Assembly (NCBI RefSeq): GCF_030811715.1
Contig: NZ_JAUSRH010000001.1
Coordinates: forward strand, 248,001 to 312,000
DNA: 64,000 nt
Origin: Sinomonas atrocyanea
Lineage (GTDB): Bacteria > Actinomycetota > Actinomycetes > Actinomycetales > Micrococcaceae
Direction of reading: 5' to 3'
In this document: positions 37,330-45,220 of the stretch, one piece after another
Layout: each line of letters starts with the position of its first letter
How positions within the stretch are numbered: position 1 is the stretch's first letter
The notes under the pieces: model-generated
What the model saw: only the letters and a program-made list of their open reading frames with translations
Told to the model about the DNA's origin: nothing
The model's database searches: none
Translations under genes and position numbers: made by a program

Positions 37330-38061
37330 ATGAACGTTGACATCTGGTCCGATATCGCCTGCCCGTGGTGCTTCATCGGCAAGCGCCGCTTCGAGAAGGC
37401 CCTCTCCGACTTTCCCCACCGGGACCAGGTCACGGTGACGTGGCACGGCTACCAGCTCGACCCGGCCCTCCCCGAGCACTACGACGGCACCGAGCTCGAG
37501 TACCTCTCCGAGCGCAAGGGGATGCCTGCCGACCGCGTGGCCCAGATGTTCGACGAGGTCACCCAGGTCGCCGCCGAGGAGGGGCTGGAGTACGACTTCG
37601 GCCGCATCGTCGTGGCGAACTCCCACGCGGGGCACGAGCTCCTGCACCTGGCCAGGGCCAAGGACGCCGCCGGCGCCCGGGGCATCGCGGACGCAGTCAA
37701 GGAGGCGCTGCTCTCGGCGCACTTCGAGCACGGCGAGGACATCGGCTCCCGGGACGTGCTCGTGCGGATCGGCGCTGAGGCTGGGCTCGACGGCAGTGAA
37801 ATCACCGCCGCGCTCGAGGCCGGGACGTACCGGGACTCGGTGGCCGCGGACATCCGCCAGGCCCAGGCGCTCGGCATCCAGGGCGTGCCCTTCTTCGTCC
37901 TCGACAACAAGTACGGCGTCTCCGGCGCCCAGCCGGCGGAGCTGTTCGCGCAGGCCCTCGACACGGCGTGGCGCGAGGCGAACCCGCTGGCCATGGTCGG
38001 CCCGGTTGCCGGCGCCGATGGGCTCGACGGCGGTACGTGCGGCTCCGACGGCTGCGTGTGA
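37330..38061 (+). CDS. DsbA-family FrnE-like oxidoreductase
   Basis: A 243-residue cytosolic thioredoxin-fold protein. The redox motif C11-P-W-C14 is at the end of the first strand, GIQGVPFFVLDNKYGVSGAQP carries the cis-Pro loop, and the C-terminal CGSDGC adds a second Cys pair as in FrnE proteins, which act as disulfide oxidoreductases under oxidative stress. The ATG at 37330 directly before NVDIWSDIACPWC is chosen; the reading frame continues upstream only through tandem repeats. Confidence 0.88.
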   Translation: MNVDIWSDIACPWCFIGKRRFEKALSDFPHRDQVTVTWHGYQLDPALPEHYDGTELEYLSERKGMPADRVAQMFDEVTQVAAEEGLEYDFGRIVVANSHAGHELLHLARAKDAAGARGIADAVKEALLSAHFEHGEDIGSRDVLVRIGAEAGLDGSEITAALEAGTYRDSVAADIRQAQALGIQGVPFFVLDNKYGVSGAQPAELFAQALDTAWREANPLAMVGPVAGADGLDGGTCGSDGCV

Positions 38062-38127
38062 GCACTGCCTGCACAGGCCCGGCCGGCACCGGCTGATCAC
38101 CGGAGCCGGCCGAGCCCGGGCAGGGGC

Positions 38128-39222
38128 CTACCAGCGCAGGAGCGCAGCGGCGGCGGACCCGCCGTCGAGCGCCCCGGAAGGCACGAGGACGGTGTCCGCG
38201 TTGGTGAGGACCGCGGCGCGGAGCAGGGCCGCAGCCGCGTCAGCCTGGCCGAGCGGTGGCGCGCCCACGGCGCCGTCCTCCGACTCGGCGACCCACGGTT
38301 CCGCACCCAGTGCGAGCAGATTCTTGCCCTCGAGCGCCTCAGGGCAGAGGACGAGCGTTCCGACCCGTGCCTCGCGCAGCGCATTGACCGTCTCCGCCCA
38401 GCCGCCAGCCGAACTGCGCCCGATCCCGTCCGTGACCCGCGTGAGGGCGTCCTGCGCACGGCGGCCGACCGCTTCGGCGACGACGGCGTCGACCTCCTCG
38501 GCGAACCGCTCCTGGTCGGCCCCGGGGGCCGAGGAGTTCATGTCCACCGTCTGGGCGAGGCCGGCCGCGCGCTCGCTCAGGGCCTCCTGCACCATGAGCC
38601 GCGCGCGCTCGTCGCCAGCCAGGATGACGAGCTGCACGCCGCCCTCCTCGACGATGCGGTTCACCTCGGCCGCGACATCGGCGCCGTTGCGCCGCCAGAC
38701 CTCCTCGGTGCGGTGCTGGTACTTGCCCTGGGAGTAGCCCCCGAGGGGGACCTTGGTGAGGTTCTCGGTGTCCCCGTGGACTTCCTCGCTGGCCATGGCA
38801 GCGTGCGCGGAGGCCCGGTACCGGGCGATTTCCGCGTCGGCGCGCTCCGCCTGCACCAGCAGGTACTCGACGTCGGTGTTCTGGACTTCGGCGAGCGGCA
38901 GGAGGTCGGGGATCGGTCCGAACTCGACGACGGGGCGCACGGGGGCCCCCGGAAGCAGCTCGTTGACTGCGACCTGGCCGTTGCGGATGAGCACGAACCG
39001 CGAGACCGGCCCGGGCTCGCCGATGGCGGCCCACTCCAGCTGCTCGGCCGCCCGGGCGTCGTTCTCCGACCCGCCAGCCTCGGTGACCGCGCGCGAGACG
39101 TTGTTGGCGAGCACCTCGGTGGCCTCATGGGTGGACACCGTCCCCGTGCTGACCTCCGCGTGGACAGTGCACCAGGGGCCGGGCTCGCGGAGCGTCTCGG
39201 CGAGGCTCTTCAAGGACAGCAT
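38128..39222 (-). CDS. baeRF family 2 protein (Rv2629-like, archaeo-eukaryotic release-factor fold)
   Basis: A 364-residue cytosolic protein of the bacterial archaeo-eukaryotic release factor (baeRF) type 2 group, to which mycobacterial Rv2629 belongs. Segments typical of it are GPWCTVHAEVSTGT, PLAEVQNTDVEYLLVQAERADAEI, TEEVWRRNGADVAAEVNRIVEEG and LVLCPEALEGKNLL. These proteins are thought to act at stalled or hibernating ribosomes, but this is not proven. ATG at 39220-39222. Two bases separate it from DUF1918, so the two are one operon. Confidence 0.8.
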   Translation of the reverse strand: MLSLKSLAETLREPGPWCTVHAEVSTGTVSTHEATEVLANNVSRAVTEAGGSENDARAAEQLEWAAIGEPGPVSRFVLIRNGQVAVNELLPGAPVRPVVEFGPIPDLLPLAEVQNTDVEYLLVQAERADAEIARYRASAHAAMASEEVHGDTENLTKVPLGGYSQGKYQHRTEEVWRRNGADVAAEVNRIVEEGGVQLVILAGDERARLMVQEALSERAAGLAQTVDMNSSAPGADQERFAEEVDAVVAEAVGRRAQDALTRVTDGIGRSSAGGWAETVNALREARVGTLVLCPEALEGKNLLALGAEPWVAESEDGAVGAPPLGQADAAAALLRAAVLTNADTVLVPSGALDGGSAAAALLRW

Positions 39223-39224
39223 CG

Positions 39225-39413
39225 TCACCCACCCACCTTCTCGATCGAGAAGTCCCCGCCCGGGAAGACCATGGTCTCGTGGCCGTCGTCGAAACGGACG
39301 AGGTACGGCGGCTCGCCGTTGGCTCCTCTGACTTCGATGATTTCCCCGTGCCGGTCCTTCGATTCCACGGTCCGGCCACGGATGACGATCCGATCCCCTT
39401 GCACTGCGTTCAC
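39225..39413 (-). CDS. DUF1918 small SH3-like protein
   Basis: A 62-residue all-beta protein matching DUF1918: GDRIVIRGRTVESKDRHGEI, then PPYLVRFDDGHETMVFPG. Members are common in actinobacteria near stress genes. It is first in an operon with the baeRF2 gene and is preceded by a GGAGGTGATC ribosome site, one of the strongest in the window, implying high translation. Confidence 0.88.
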   Translation of the reverse strand: MNAVQGDRIVIRGRTVESKDRHGEIIEVRGANGEPPYLVRFDDGHETMVFPGGDFSIEKVGG

Positions 39414-39532
39414 GGCGGATCACCTCCTCCCCCGAAGGGTACGGAGCACTCCCGGGGCGAGGAAGGGCCGAGAGACCCTTCTGCAGCTGAAGGCCCCTTG
39501 CGTCGCCGGGCGGGGCCGGATAGGAGTGGTAG

Positions 39533-40171
39533 ATGGAGAGCGAACACAAGCCCGGCCCGTCCGAGTTCTGGGACGAGTTCTATGCAGAGCGGCAGCGGGT
39601 CTGGAGCGGGAAGCCCAACGGCGCCCTCGTGCGCGAGGTGGGCTCCGTGGCACCGGGCAGGGCGATCGACCTCGGCTGCGGCGAGGGCGCCGACGCGATC
39701 TGGCTCGCCGAACGGGGGTGGACCGTCACCGCCGTCGACGTCTCCGCCGTCGCGCTGGGGCGCGCCGCCGAGCACGCGGAGGAGGCCGGCGTCGCCGACC
39801 GCATCACCTTCCTCGCCCGCGACCTCGCCGGCTGGGAGCCCGAGGGGACCTACGACCTCGTGACGGCCTCGTTCCTCCACTCCCCCGTCGAGTTCCCCCG
39901 CGAGCGCGTGCTCCTCGCCGCGACGCGTGCGGTCGCGCCGGGAGGCCTGCTCTTCGTGGTGGGCCACACGGCGTTCCCGCCGTGGTCGCGCCACCCCCAC
40001 GACGAGCACATGCCGTCCGCGGACGAGCTCGCCGCCTCGCTGGGCCTGCGCGCCGATGCGTGGGAGGTCGAGACGAGCACGTCCGAGGGGCGCGAGGCGA
40101 CCGGTCCCGAAGGACAGAAGGCCGTGCTGACCGACGCGATCCTCAGGGCGCGGCGCCGCCCCGCCGATTAA
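39533..40171 (+). CDS. class I SAM-dependent methyltransferase
   Basis: A 212-residue Rossmann methyltransferase. Motif I is DLGCGEGAD at 46-54, followed by VTAVDVSAVAL (motif II acidic end) and FLARDLAGW; VAPGGLLFVVGH is the post-III strand. The layout resembles TehB/thiopurine-like small-molecule methyltransferases. Substrate unknown. ATG at 39533, divergent from the DUF1918 operon. Confidence 0.88.
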   Translation: MESEHKPGPSEFWDEFYAERQRVWSGKPNGALVREVGSVAPGRAIDLGCGEGADAIWLAERGWTVTAVDVSAVALGRAAEHAEEAGVADRITFLARDLAGWEPEGTYDLVTASFLHSPVEFPRERVLLAATRAVAPGGLLFVVGHTAFPPWSRHPHDEHMPSADELAASLGLRADAWEVETSTSEGREATGPEGQKAVLTDAILRARRRPAD

Positions 40172-40236
40172 CGAGCATGTCCGTGCTGATTTAGGCTCGA
40201 GGGCACGATCCTTCTCGACCCCGAGGTGAATGGCGC

Positions 40237-40668
40237 ATGGCTGTGGCAACGGCCGTCCTGGTGGCGGCGGCGTTCGTGTGGCTGGGCATGGTCCTGGCAA
40301 TCTCTTTCATCGAGGCACCGCTGAAGTTCCGGGCCCCCGGCATCACGATCGAGCTCGGCGTGGGGATCGGCCGGCTCGTGTTCAGGGCGCTCAACGTCGT
40401 CGAGTGCGTGCTCGCCGCAGCAGTGCTCCTCGCGCTGGCCCTCGGCGGGGCTGCGTCGTCGGCACCGAGGTGGGCGCTCGGCGTCGTCCTCGCCGTGATC
40501 ATCGCGCTCGACGTCGCGTGGCTGCGTCCGCGGATGGACCGCCGCGTGACCGGCGGGAACCTGAGCGAGAGCATGCCCCGGCACACGTTGCACTTCACGT
40601 ACGTGGGCCTCGAGCTCCTCAAGGTCGCGGGCCTGGTCTGGCTCGGCGTCCTGGGGCTGGCCGGCTGA
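40237..40668 (+). CDS. conserved small membrane protein
   Basis: A 143-residue protein with four predicted helices (about 4-24, 45-73, 80-97, 120-140). The loop IEAPLKFRAPGITIELGVGIGR and HTLHFTYVGLELLKV recur in uncharacterised bacterial membrane proteins of the DUF4149-like type; this placement is tentative. ATG at 40237. It lies 65 bases after the methyltransferase gene and convergent with the acyl-CoA dehydrogenase gene. Confidence 0.65.
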   Translation: MAVATAVLVAAAFVWLGMVLAISFIEAPLKFRAPGITIELGVGIGRLVFRALNVVECVLAAAVLLALALGGAASSAPRWALGVVLAVIIALDVAWLRPRMDRRVTGGNLSESMPRHTLHFTYVGLELLKVAGLVWLGVLGLAG

Positions 40669-40694
40669 TCCGGCGGGCGGGCTGAACCGCGCGC

Positions 40695-41831
40695 TCAGCC
40701 CTCCAGCAGCTGCCGGCCCACGATCAGGCGCATGATCTCGTTGGAGCCCTCGAGGATCTGGTGCACGCGCAGGTCCCGCGCGATCTTCTCGATGCCGTAC
40801 TCGTGGAGGTACCCGTACCCGCCGTGCAGCTGGATGGCCTGATCGGCCACGCGGTACCCGGCGTCGGTGCACACCCGCTTGGCGGTGGCGCACAGGCGCA
40901 GCGCCTCCGAGGCGCCCCGGTCCAGCGCGTCGGCCGCGACCCGCAGGAGCGCGCGGGCGGCGTCGAGCTCCATCGCCATGTCCGCCACGGCGAACCGTAG
41001 CGCCTCCATGTCCGCCAGCCGCTCGCCGAAGGCCCGTCGCTCCTTGAGGTATGCGACGGTCTTCTCGAGCGCCGCCTGGCCGCCGCCGAGCGAGCAGGCG
41101 GCGATGTTGAGGCGGCCGCCGTTGAGGCCCTTCATCGCGATGCCGAAGCCCTGCCCGTCGGCGCCGAGGCGCGCGGACTCCGGCATGCGGACATTGCGGA
41201 GCACCACCTGGGCGGTGGGCTGGGCGTTCCAGCCCATCTTCTTCTCGTTCGCGCCGAAGGAGAGGCCTGGGGCGCCGGCGGGGACGAGGAAGGCCGTGAT
41301 GCCGGCATGCCCGCTGTCCGCGGTGCGGGCCATGACGAGGTAGAGGGCCGAGTAGCCGGCGCCGGAGATGAACTGCTTGACGCCGTTGAGCACGTAGTCC
41401 TCGCCGTCACGGACGGCCTTGGTGGTGAGCGCGCCGGCGTCGGAGCCGGCGCCGGGCTCGGTGAGGCAGTAGCTGCTCAGGCCCTCCATCGTCGCGAGCT
41501 GCGGGAGCCACTGCGCCTTCTGCTCCTCGGAGCCGAACGTGTCCACCATCCAGACCACCATGTTGTGGATGGAGATGTAGGCCGCCACCGTGGGATCGGC
41601 CTTGGCGAGCTCCTCGAAGATCAGCACGGCATCCGAGCGCGTCAGCGCCGAGCCCCCGTGCTCCTCGCCGATGTAGATCCCGCCCAGGCCGAGCTCGCCC
41701 GCCTCGCGCAGCACGTCCACGGGGAAATGCTTCTGGGCGTCCCACGCGAGCGCGTGCGGGGCGAGCCTGTCCGCCGCGAAGTCCCGGACCGTGTCGACGA
41801 GGGCCCGCTGGTCCTCCGTGAGTTCGAACAT
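40695..41831 (-). CDS. acyl-CoA dehydrogenase (isobutyryl/short-branched type)
   Basis: A 378-residue FAD enzyme. CLTEPGAGSDAGALTTKA, then FISGAGYSALYLVMARTA and the C-terminal QLHGGYGYLHEYGIEKIARD with LEGSNEIMR (Glu361 in the usual catalytic position) resemble isobutyryl-CoA dehydrogenases of valine catabolism. It is a single gene here; partner genes such as mmsA/mmsB are not in the window. ATG at 41829-41831. It differs from the glutaryl-CoA-like gene at 3451 and is not a duplicate of it. Confidence 0.88.
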   Translation of the reverse strand: MFELTEDQRALVDTVRDFAADRLAPHALAWDAQKHFPVDVLREAGELGLGGIYIGEEHGGSALTRSDAVLIFEELAKADPTVAAYISIHNMVVWMVDTFGSEEQKAQWLPQLATMEGLSSYCLTEPGAGSDAGALTTKAVRDGEDYVLNGVKQFISGAGYSALYLVMARTADSGHAGITAFLVPAGAPGLSFGANEKKMGWNAQPTAQVVLRNVRMPESARLGADGQGFGIAMKGLNGGRLNIAACSLGGGQAALEKTVAYLKERRAFGERLADMEALRFAVADMAMELDAARALLRVAADALDRGASEALRLCATAKRVCTDAGYRVADQAIQLHGGYGYLHEYGIEKIARDLRVHQILEGSNEIMRLIVGRQLLEG

Positions 41832-41922
41832 GTGCCCATCATGGCCGCGCGGGCCGGGGAAAGCACGGGTTGCGCGCGACCGAGGCCGTCGGCCGGCCCC
41901 GCAGACCCGCAGACCCGCGGCG

Positions 41923-43140
41923 CTACCCGGCGCTGGCCGCCGCGAGGGCGGCCTCCACCCCGGCCGGGGAGAGGACGTGCTGGGAGACGAGCTGGCTCGC
42001 GCCCATGACGGCGGCACGCTCGCCCGCGCGGGAGAGCACGATCCGCAGGTTGGTGGTCGCGAGCGGGGGCGAGCGGTGGTACACGACCTCGCGGACCCCC
42101 GCCATGACGTGCTCCCCCGCGGCCGCGACTGAGCCTCCGATGACGATCACGCTGGGGTTGAGCAGGTTCACGCACGTGGCGAGCACCTCGCCGATGTCGC
42201 GGCCGGCCTGCCGCAGCCCCTGGATCGCGGCCAGGTTGCCGTGCGAGGCGAGGCCGACGACGTCGGCGCCGGTGGCCGCCTCGATGCCCTGGGCGGCGAG
42301 CGAGCGGGCGACGGCGGCTCCCGACGCGAGCGCCTCGAGGCACCCGACGTTGCCGCAGCGGCAGACGACGTCGGCGCCGCGCGCGACGCGCACGTGGCCG
42401 ATGTCGCCGGCCGTGCCGTCCGCCCCGCGCTGGAGCTGGCCGCTCGAGATGATCCCGGACCCGATGCCGGTGGCGACCTTGATGAAGAGCAGGTCGTCCA
42501 CGCCGGGCCAGAACGCGGCCCGCTCGCCGAGGGCCATGATATTCACGTCGTTGTCGACGAGCACCGGCACGGGCAGCGAGCGCTGGACGAACCCGACCAC
42601 GTCGAACCCGTCCCAGCCCGGCATGATGGGCGGCTTCACGGGCCGCCCGGTCGCGTGCTCGACCGGCCCCGGCAGGCCGATCCCGACGCCGGCGAGCAGC
42701 GACTGCGGCCGCTTGCTGTCGGCCAGGAGCTTCCGGGCGGAGTCGACCACGTAGCCGAGCACAGCCTCGGGGCCCTGGGCGACGGGCATCTGGGCGCGCC
42801 GCTCGGCCAGCACCTCGCCGTTGAGGTCGGTGAGGGCCACGCGCACGTGGCTCGCGCCGACGTCGACCGCGAGGACGGTGCGCGCCTGCGGGTGGAACGC
42901 GAAGCGCGACGGCGGGCGGCCGCCGCTCGAGAGGGCCTCGCCGACGGACACGACGAGGCCGGAGTTCAGCAGGAGGTCCACCTTGCCCGCCACGGTGGAC
43001 CGGGCGAGGCCCGTGGTCATGGCGAGCTCGGCGCGGGTCCACGGCCGGCCGTCGCGCAGCAGCTGGAAGAGGTCGCCGGCGCGGCCGAGGCCCCCGCCGG
43101 CCTCGGGGGCCGCGGGCTGGGCGCTGGGGGGCGACGTCAT
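41923..43140 (-). CDS. ROK-family transcriptional repressor
   Basis: A 405-residue regulator: N-terminal winged helix (about 25-75, WTRAELAMTTGLARSTVAGKV), then an ASKHA-fold ROK domain with VLAVDVGASHVRVAL, the ROK zinc site around GHVRVARGADVVCRCGNVGC and the LVDNDVNIMALGE sugar-binding strand. Such repressors (NagC/XylR type) release DNA on binding a sugar or sugar phosphate. It is divergent from the dehydrogenase/ABC transporter operon and is the obvious candidate to control it. Confidence 0.92.
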   Translation of the reverse strand: MTSPPSAQPAAPEAGGGLGRAGDLFQLLRDGRPWTRAELAMTTGLARSTVAGKVDLLLNSGLVVSVGEALSSGGRPPSRFAFHPQARTVLAVDVGASHVRVALTDLNGEVLAERRAQMPVAQGPEAVLGYVVDSARKLLADSKRPQSLLAGVGIGLPGPVEHATGRPVKPPIMPGWDGFDVVGFVQRSLPVPVLVDNDVNIMALGERAAFWPGVDDLLFIKVATGIGSGIISSGQLQRGADGTAGDIGHVRVARGADVVCRCGNVGCLEALASGAAVARSLAAQGIEAATGADVVGLASHGNLAAIQGLRQAGRDIGEVLATCVNLLNPSVIVIGGSVAAAGEHVMAGVREVVYHRSPPLATTNLRIVLSRAGERAAVMGASQLVSQHVLSPAGVEAALAAASAG

Positions 43141-43185
43141 GCCTCAGTGATAGCACGCACCCTTCTGGATGTCACTCGCACGAAA

Positions 43186-43221
43186 GGGCGTCGAGGACCA
43201 CCAGACTTTTGCTTGACGCCC
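43186..43221. promoter_or_regulatory. inverted repeat overlapping the operon promoter, possible ROK operator
   Basis: GGGCGTC (43186-43192) and GACGCCC (43215-43221) are complementary with a 22-base spacing; the right arm covers the -35 hexamer. Occupancy would block the operon promoter. Confidence 0.4.
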
Positions 43222-43241
43222 GTCATAAGTACCCCTAGGCT
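43213..43241 (+). promoter_or_regulatory. sigma-70-type promoter of the sugar operon
   Basis: TTGACG (43213-43218) and TAGGCT (43236-43241) are separated by exactly 17 bases, a near-consensus housekeeping promoter for this group, about 50 bases before the first start codon. Confidence 0.65.
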
Positions 43242-43292
43242 CCGGGTGAGGCAGATCACACCGACTGGCCCGCCGATCCCGAGGAGCTCCAG

Positions 43293-44369
43293 ATGCCACA
43301 GCACGCCGCGGCCGCCGGTGCCCCCGCCATTGGCGTCGGCTTCCTCGGCGCGGGACCGGTCACCCAGGCCATCCACCTCCCGAGCCTGGCCCGGCTGGAC
43401 GAGACGTTCCGCGTCGCCCATGTCATGGACGTGGACTCCGCGGTGGCCTCGACCGTCGCCGCCCGCGTCGGGGCCAGCCACTCGGCCTCGATGGAGTCGC
43501 TCCTCGACGATCCGGCCGTGGACGTGGTCGCGATCTGCAGCCCGCACCAGTTCCACGCCGCCCAGGTCATCGCCGCCTGCCGCGCGGGCAAGAAGGCCGT
43601 GCTGTGCGAGAAGCCGTTCGCCGTCTCCGCGGACGAGGCGGCAGAGATCGCCGCCGTCTCCGCAGAGACCGGCGTCCCGATCCTCGTCGGCGCGATGCAC
43701 ACCTTCGACCCGGGCTGGCTCGCCGCCGAGGAGCTCGCGGGCGGCCTGCTCCGGAGCGCGCACACGCTGCGGTCCTCGATCGTGCTGCCTCCGAACGCGC
43801 GGTTCGAGGACTTCGCCACCGAGGTGATCGCCCGCCCCGCCGCCCCGGAACGGGACCTCGAGGACCCCGCCGTCGTCGCCGCGGTGCTCGAGGGCGGCAT
43901 CCTGGGCCTCGCCATCCACGACCTGCCGCTCGTGCGCCGCTTCGTGCCGGACTTCGCGGACCTCGAGGTCCTGCGCGCCGAGGCCGTGCGGCCGTTCGGC
44001 TACGTGGTCCTCGTGCGCGCCGGCGGCCGCACCATCGAGCTCACCGCCCAGATCTCGTCCGGTGCGACGGCCGCCTGGAAGCCGGACTGGACCTTCGAGG
44101 CCGTCGGCCCCGACTCCGCACTCACCATCACGTTCACGCCCTCCTACGTCCAGGCCGGCTCCGCCGTCGCCGAGCTCACGGCCGGGGCCCGAACCCAGGC
44201 CGCCGGGCCCTTCGGGCACAACGGCTACGAGGGCGAGTGGCGGCGGATCGCCGGGATCGTCGGCGGCACCGAGCGCGCGCCCGCGGCCTCCCAGCTCATC
44301 GACGACCTCCGCTTCGCCGTCGCGATCGTCGACGGCGCCCGCGCCCGCGTCCTGGAGGCCGCCGCATGA
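43293..44369 (+). CDS. Gfo/Idh/MocA oxidoreductase (first gene of sugar operon)
   Basis: A 358-residue NAD(P)-dependent dehydrogenase. The N-terminal Rossmann fold starts with GVGFLGAGPVTQAIHLPSL, CEKPFAV carries the catalytic Lys of the EKP motif, and the C-terminal half is the alpha/beta substrate domain. It lacks the usual G-H-H/D-x-x-H pair in an obvious form; IHDLPLVRRF may hold the His. ATG at 43293 with GAGGAGC upstream. Its stop overlaps the next gene (ATGA). Probably oxidises or reduces a sugar or inositol hydroxyl. Confidence 0.87.
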   Translation: MPQHAAAAGAPAIGVGFLGAGPVTQAIHLPSLARLDETFRVAHVMDVDSAVASTVAARVGASHSASMESLLDDPAVDVVAICSPHQFHAAQVIAACRAGKKAVLCEKPFAVSADEAAEIAAVSAETGVPILVGAMHTFDPGWLAAEELAGGLLRSAHTLRSSIVLPPNARFEDFATEVIARPAAPERDLEDPAVVAAVLEGGILGLAIHDLPLVRRFVPDFADLEVLRAEAVRPFGYVVLVRAGGRTIELTAQISSGATAAWKPDWTFEAVGPDSALTITFTPSYVQAGSAVAELTAGARTQAAGPFGHNGYEGEWRRIAGIVGGTERAPAASQLIDDLRFAVAIVDGARARVLEAAA

Positions 44370-45166
44370 GCTCGCTCCCCCGCTTCACGGTCGCCACCGC
44401 CTCGGCGCCCGGCCTCGCCGAGATCGCCGCGTCCCTGCCGCTCTCGCTCGCCCCGGCCGAGGGGGCGCCGCAGATCGCCGCCGTGGACGGCTCGCCCGGG
44501 TGGGCCCGGCGCGCCGGCGAGACGCTCGCCGCCGGTGCCCTCGCCGTCGTCCTCGGCCCGCCCGCAACGCACGACGACGGCGGGCGGCTCCCCGACGAGG
44601 CCGCCGGCCGGACGGTGATCGCCTGGGACTACGCCTCGAATCCGGGGGTGCTCGCCGCGGCCGAGGCGGCCGCCGCGCTGCGCGGGCGGGCGGTGCTGGC
44701 CGAGTGCCGAGTGACCGTGCCGCGAGCAGACCTCGTCGACGCGGCCCTCCTCGACGCGCTCACGGCCTGCGGGCGGGTCTTCGGCGCGTCAGGCCCTGTC
44801 GAGGCGCTGCACTCCGGTCCCGCCGGGCTGCACTGCGCCGGACACCTCTCCGGGGGCGCTCCGCTCTCGCTCACCCTCGTGGTCACCGCCGCGGGCCCCG
44901 CAGGGCTGTCCCTGCGCCTCCTGACCGACGACGGCGGGCTGACGGCCCGGGTGCCGTCCGCGGCCACGGCAGCCCCCGCCGAGGTCAGGGTCGTGGGCCC
45001 CGACGGCGAGCGGCTCCTGCCGACCCTCTGGGAGACGTCCCGCCGCGCCAGCTGGCGGCGGGCCATCGCGATCGCCGCCGGGGGCCCAGCCTCCGGGGAC
45101 GTCGCGGAGTTCCACCGTACCGCGTCGCTCGCCCCGCCTCCCGCGGGCGGCGGCTCCTCCGCCTGA
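44366..45166 (+). CDS. unknown protein translationally coupled to sugar dehydrogenase
   Basis: A 266-residue soluble protein that I do not recognise. It is alanine-rich (TLAAGALAVVLGPPA, AAEAAAALRGRAVLAECRVTVP) with alternating strands and helices, resembling the second half of a Rossmann-type or Gfo/Idh/MocA protein: TACGRVFGASGPVEALHSGP and LHCAGHLSGGAPLSLTLVVT look like the C-terminal sheet of such dehydrogenases, but no GxGxxG or EKP is present. ATGA overlap with the preceding dehydrogenase implies they are made together, perhaps as subunits. Confidence 0.6.
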   Translation: MSSLPRFTVATASAPGLAEIAASLPLSLAPAEGAPQIAAVDGSPGWARRAGETLAAGALAVVLGPPATHDDGGRLPDEAAGRTVIAWDYASNPGVLAAAEAAAALRGRAVLAECRVTVPRADLVDAALLDALTACGRVFGASGPVEALHSGPAGLHCAGHLSGGAPLSLTLVVTAAGPAGLSLRLLTDDGGLTARVPSAATAAPAEVRVVGPDGERLLPTLWETSRRASWRRAIAIAAGGPASGDVAEFHRTASLAPPPAGGGSSA

Positions 45167-45220
45167 CCCCTCTGTGAACACCCTCCTTTCCAGCACCTCG
45201 ACGACGAAGGGCACACCATC

